A stretch of DNA of 5,612 bases from Bacteroidales bacterium (GTDB lineage Bacteria; Bacteroidota; Bacteroidia; Bacteroidales; NBLH01): contig JAOZNO010000272.1 in assembly GCA_029933755.1 (NCBI GenBank), positions 1 through 5,612 on the forward strand, written 5' to 3'. Numbering within the stretch: the first letter of the stretch is position 1; the number at the start of each line of letters is the position of its first letter. A program made the translations under genes and the position numbers. The notes under the pieces were generated by a model. It worked only from the letters and a program-made list of their open reading frames with translations, was not told the origin of the DNA and made no database searches. Positions 5,538 through 5,612 of the stretch are shown piece by piece.

Positions 5538-5574
5538 AGTTTAACTAGTGGCTATAGGAAAACACCAATAACTT

Positions 5575-5597
5575 TCCCGGTAATCTCGGGACAGGCT
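5575..5597. repeat. Small REP-like hairpin with a conserved-looking tail
   Basis: tcccg (5575-5579) pairs with cggga (5587-5591) over a 7-base loop and is followed by caggct (5592-5597). It is a GC-rich island in AT-rich DNA near the window edge. A short GC-rich stem with a fixed tail is the form of REP elements; alternatively it could be the terminator of a gene beyond the window. Neither reading can be settled here. Confidence 0.35.
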
Positions 5598-5612
5598 GTT
5601 ATGCTTACCTTG

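Noticed and set aside
5500..5612. 3' end of another minus-strand gene entering from the right edge
   Set aside because: Two frames stay open for only about 20 codons from the edge, both cross the REP-like hairpin, and neither peptide is recognisable.

Overview
The window is AT-rich and looks like ordinary chromosome from a member of the Bacteroidota. The evidence is a cysteinyl-tRNA synthetase with Bacteroidota-type sequence throughout, a secreted MORN-repeat (YwqK-type) protein, a GT-C/TPR membrane protein of a kind common in that phylum, and promoter-like TAnnTTTG boxes (the Bacteroidota -7 consensus) close upstream of all three complete genes. A genus cannot be named from this sequence alone.

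Layout. Positions 1-131 (+) hold the last 42 codons of a membrane protein, probably the final transmembrane helix of an MFS-type transporter. It converges on cysS (163-1635, -). An 11-bp inverted repeat over the transporter stop codon could end its transcript. A 378-bp gap (1636-2013) follows, with a good cysS promoter, a large imperfect inverted repeat built on two CCGCTTAGCGG cores, and a stem-loop that may terminate the next gene. A secreted MORN-repeat protein lies at 2014-2892 (-). A second gap of 353 bp (2893-3245) contains a palindromic array of CAGT/ACTG words spaced every 7 bp. A 729-residue multipass protein with a TMTC-like (DUF1736) GT-C core and seven C-terminal TPRs occupies 3246-5435 (-), starting with GTG. 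The last 177 bp carry its promoter box, an element resembling one in the cysS upstream gap, and a small REP-like hairpin.

The three complete genes are co-oriented but separated by long gaps, each with its own promoter-like box, so they are probably separate transcription units rather than an operon. No defence system, mobile gene or biosynthetic cluster is visible. CysRS is housekeeping. The other two are envelope proteins: one is predicted to be secreted, and one is a putative lipid-sugar-dependent protein glycosyltransferase. A functional link between them is only speculation. The least explained material is in the gaps: the heptad array at 3103-3164, the structured repeat at 1736-1877, and the TCTATTAA-containing element shared by the upstream regions of cysS and the TPR gene.
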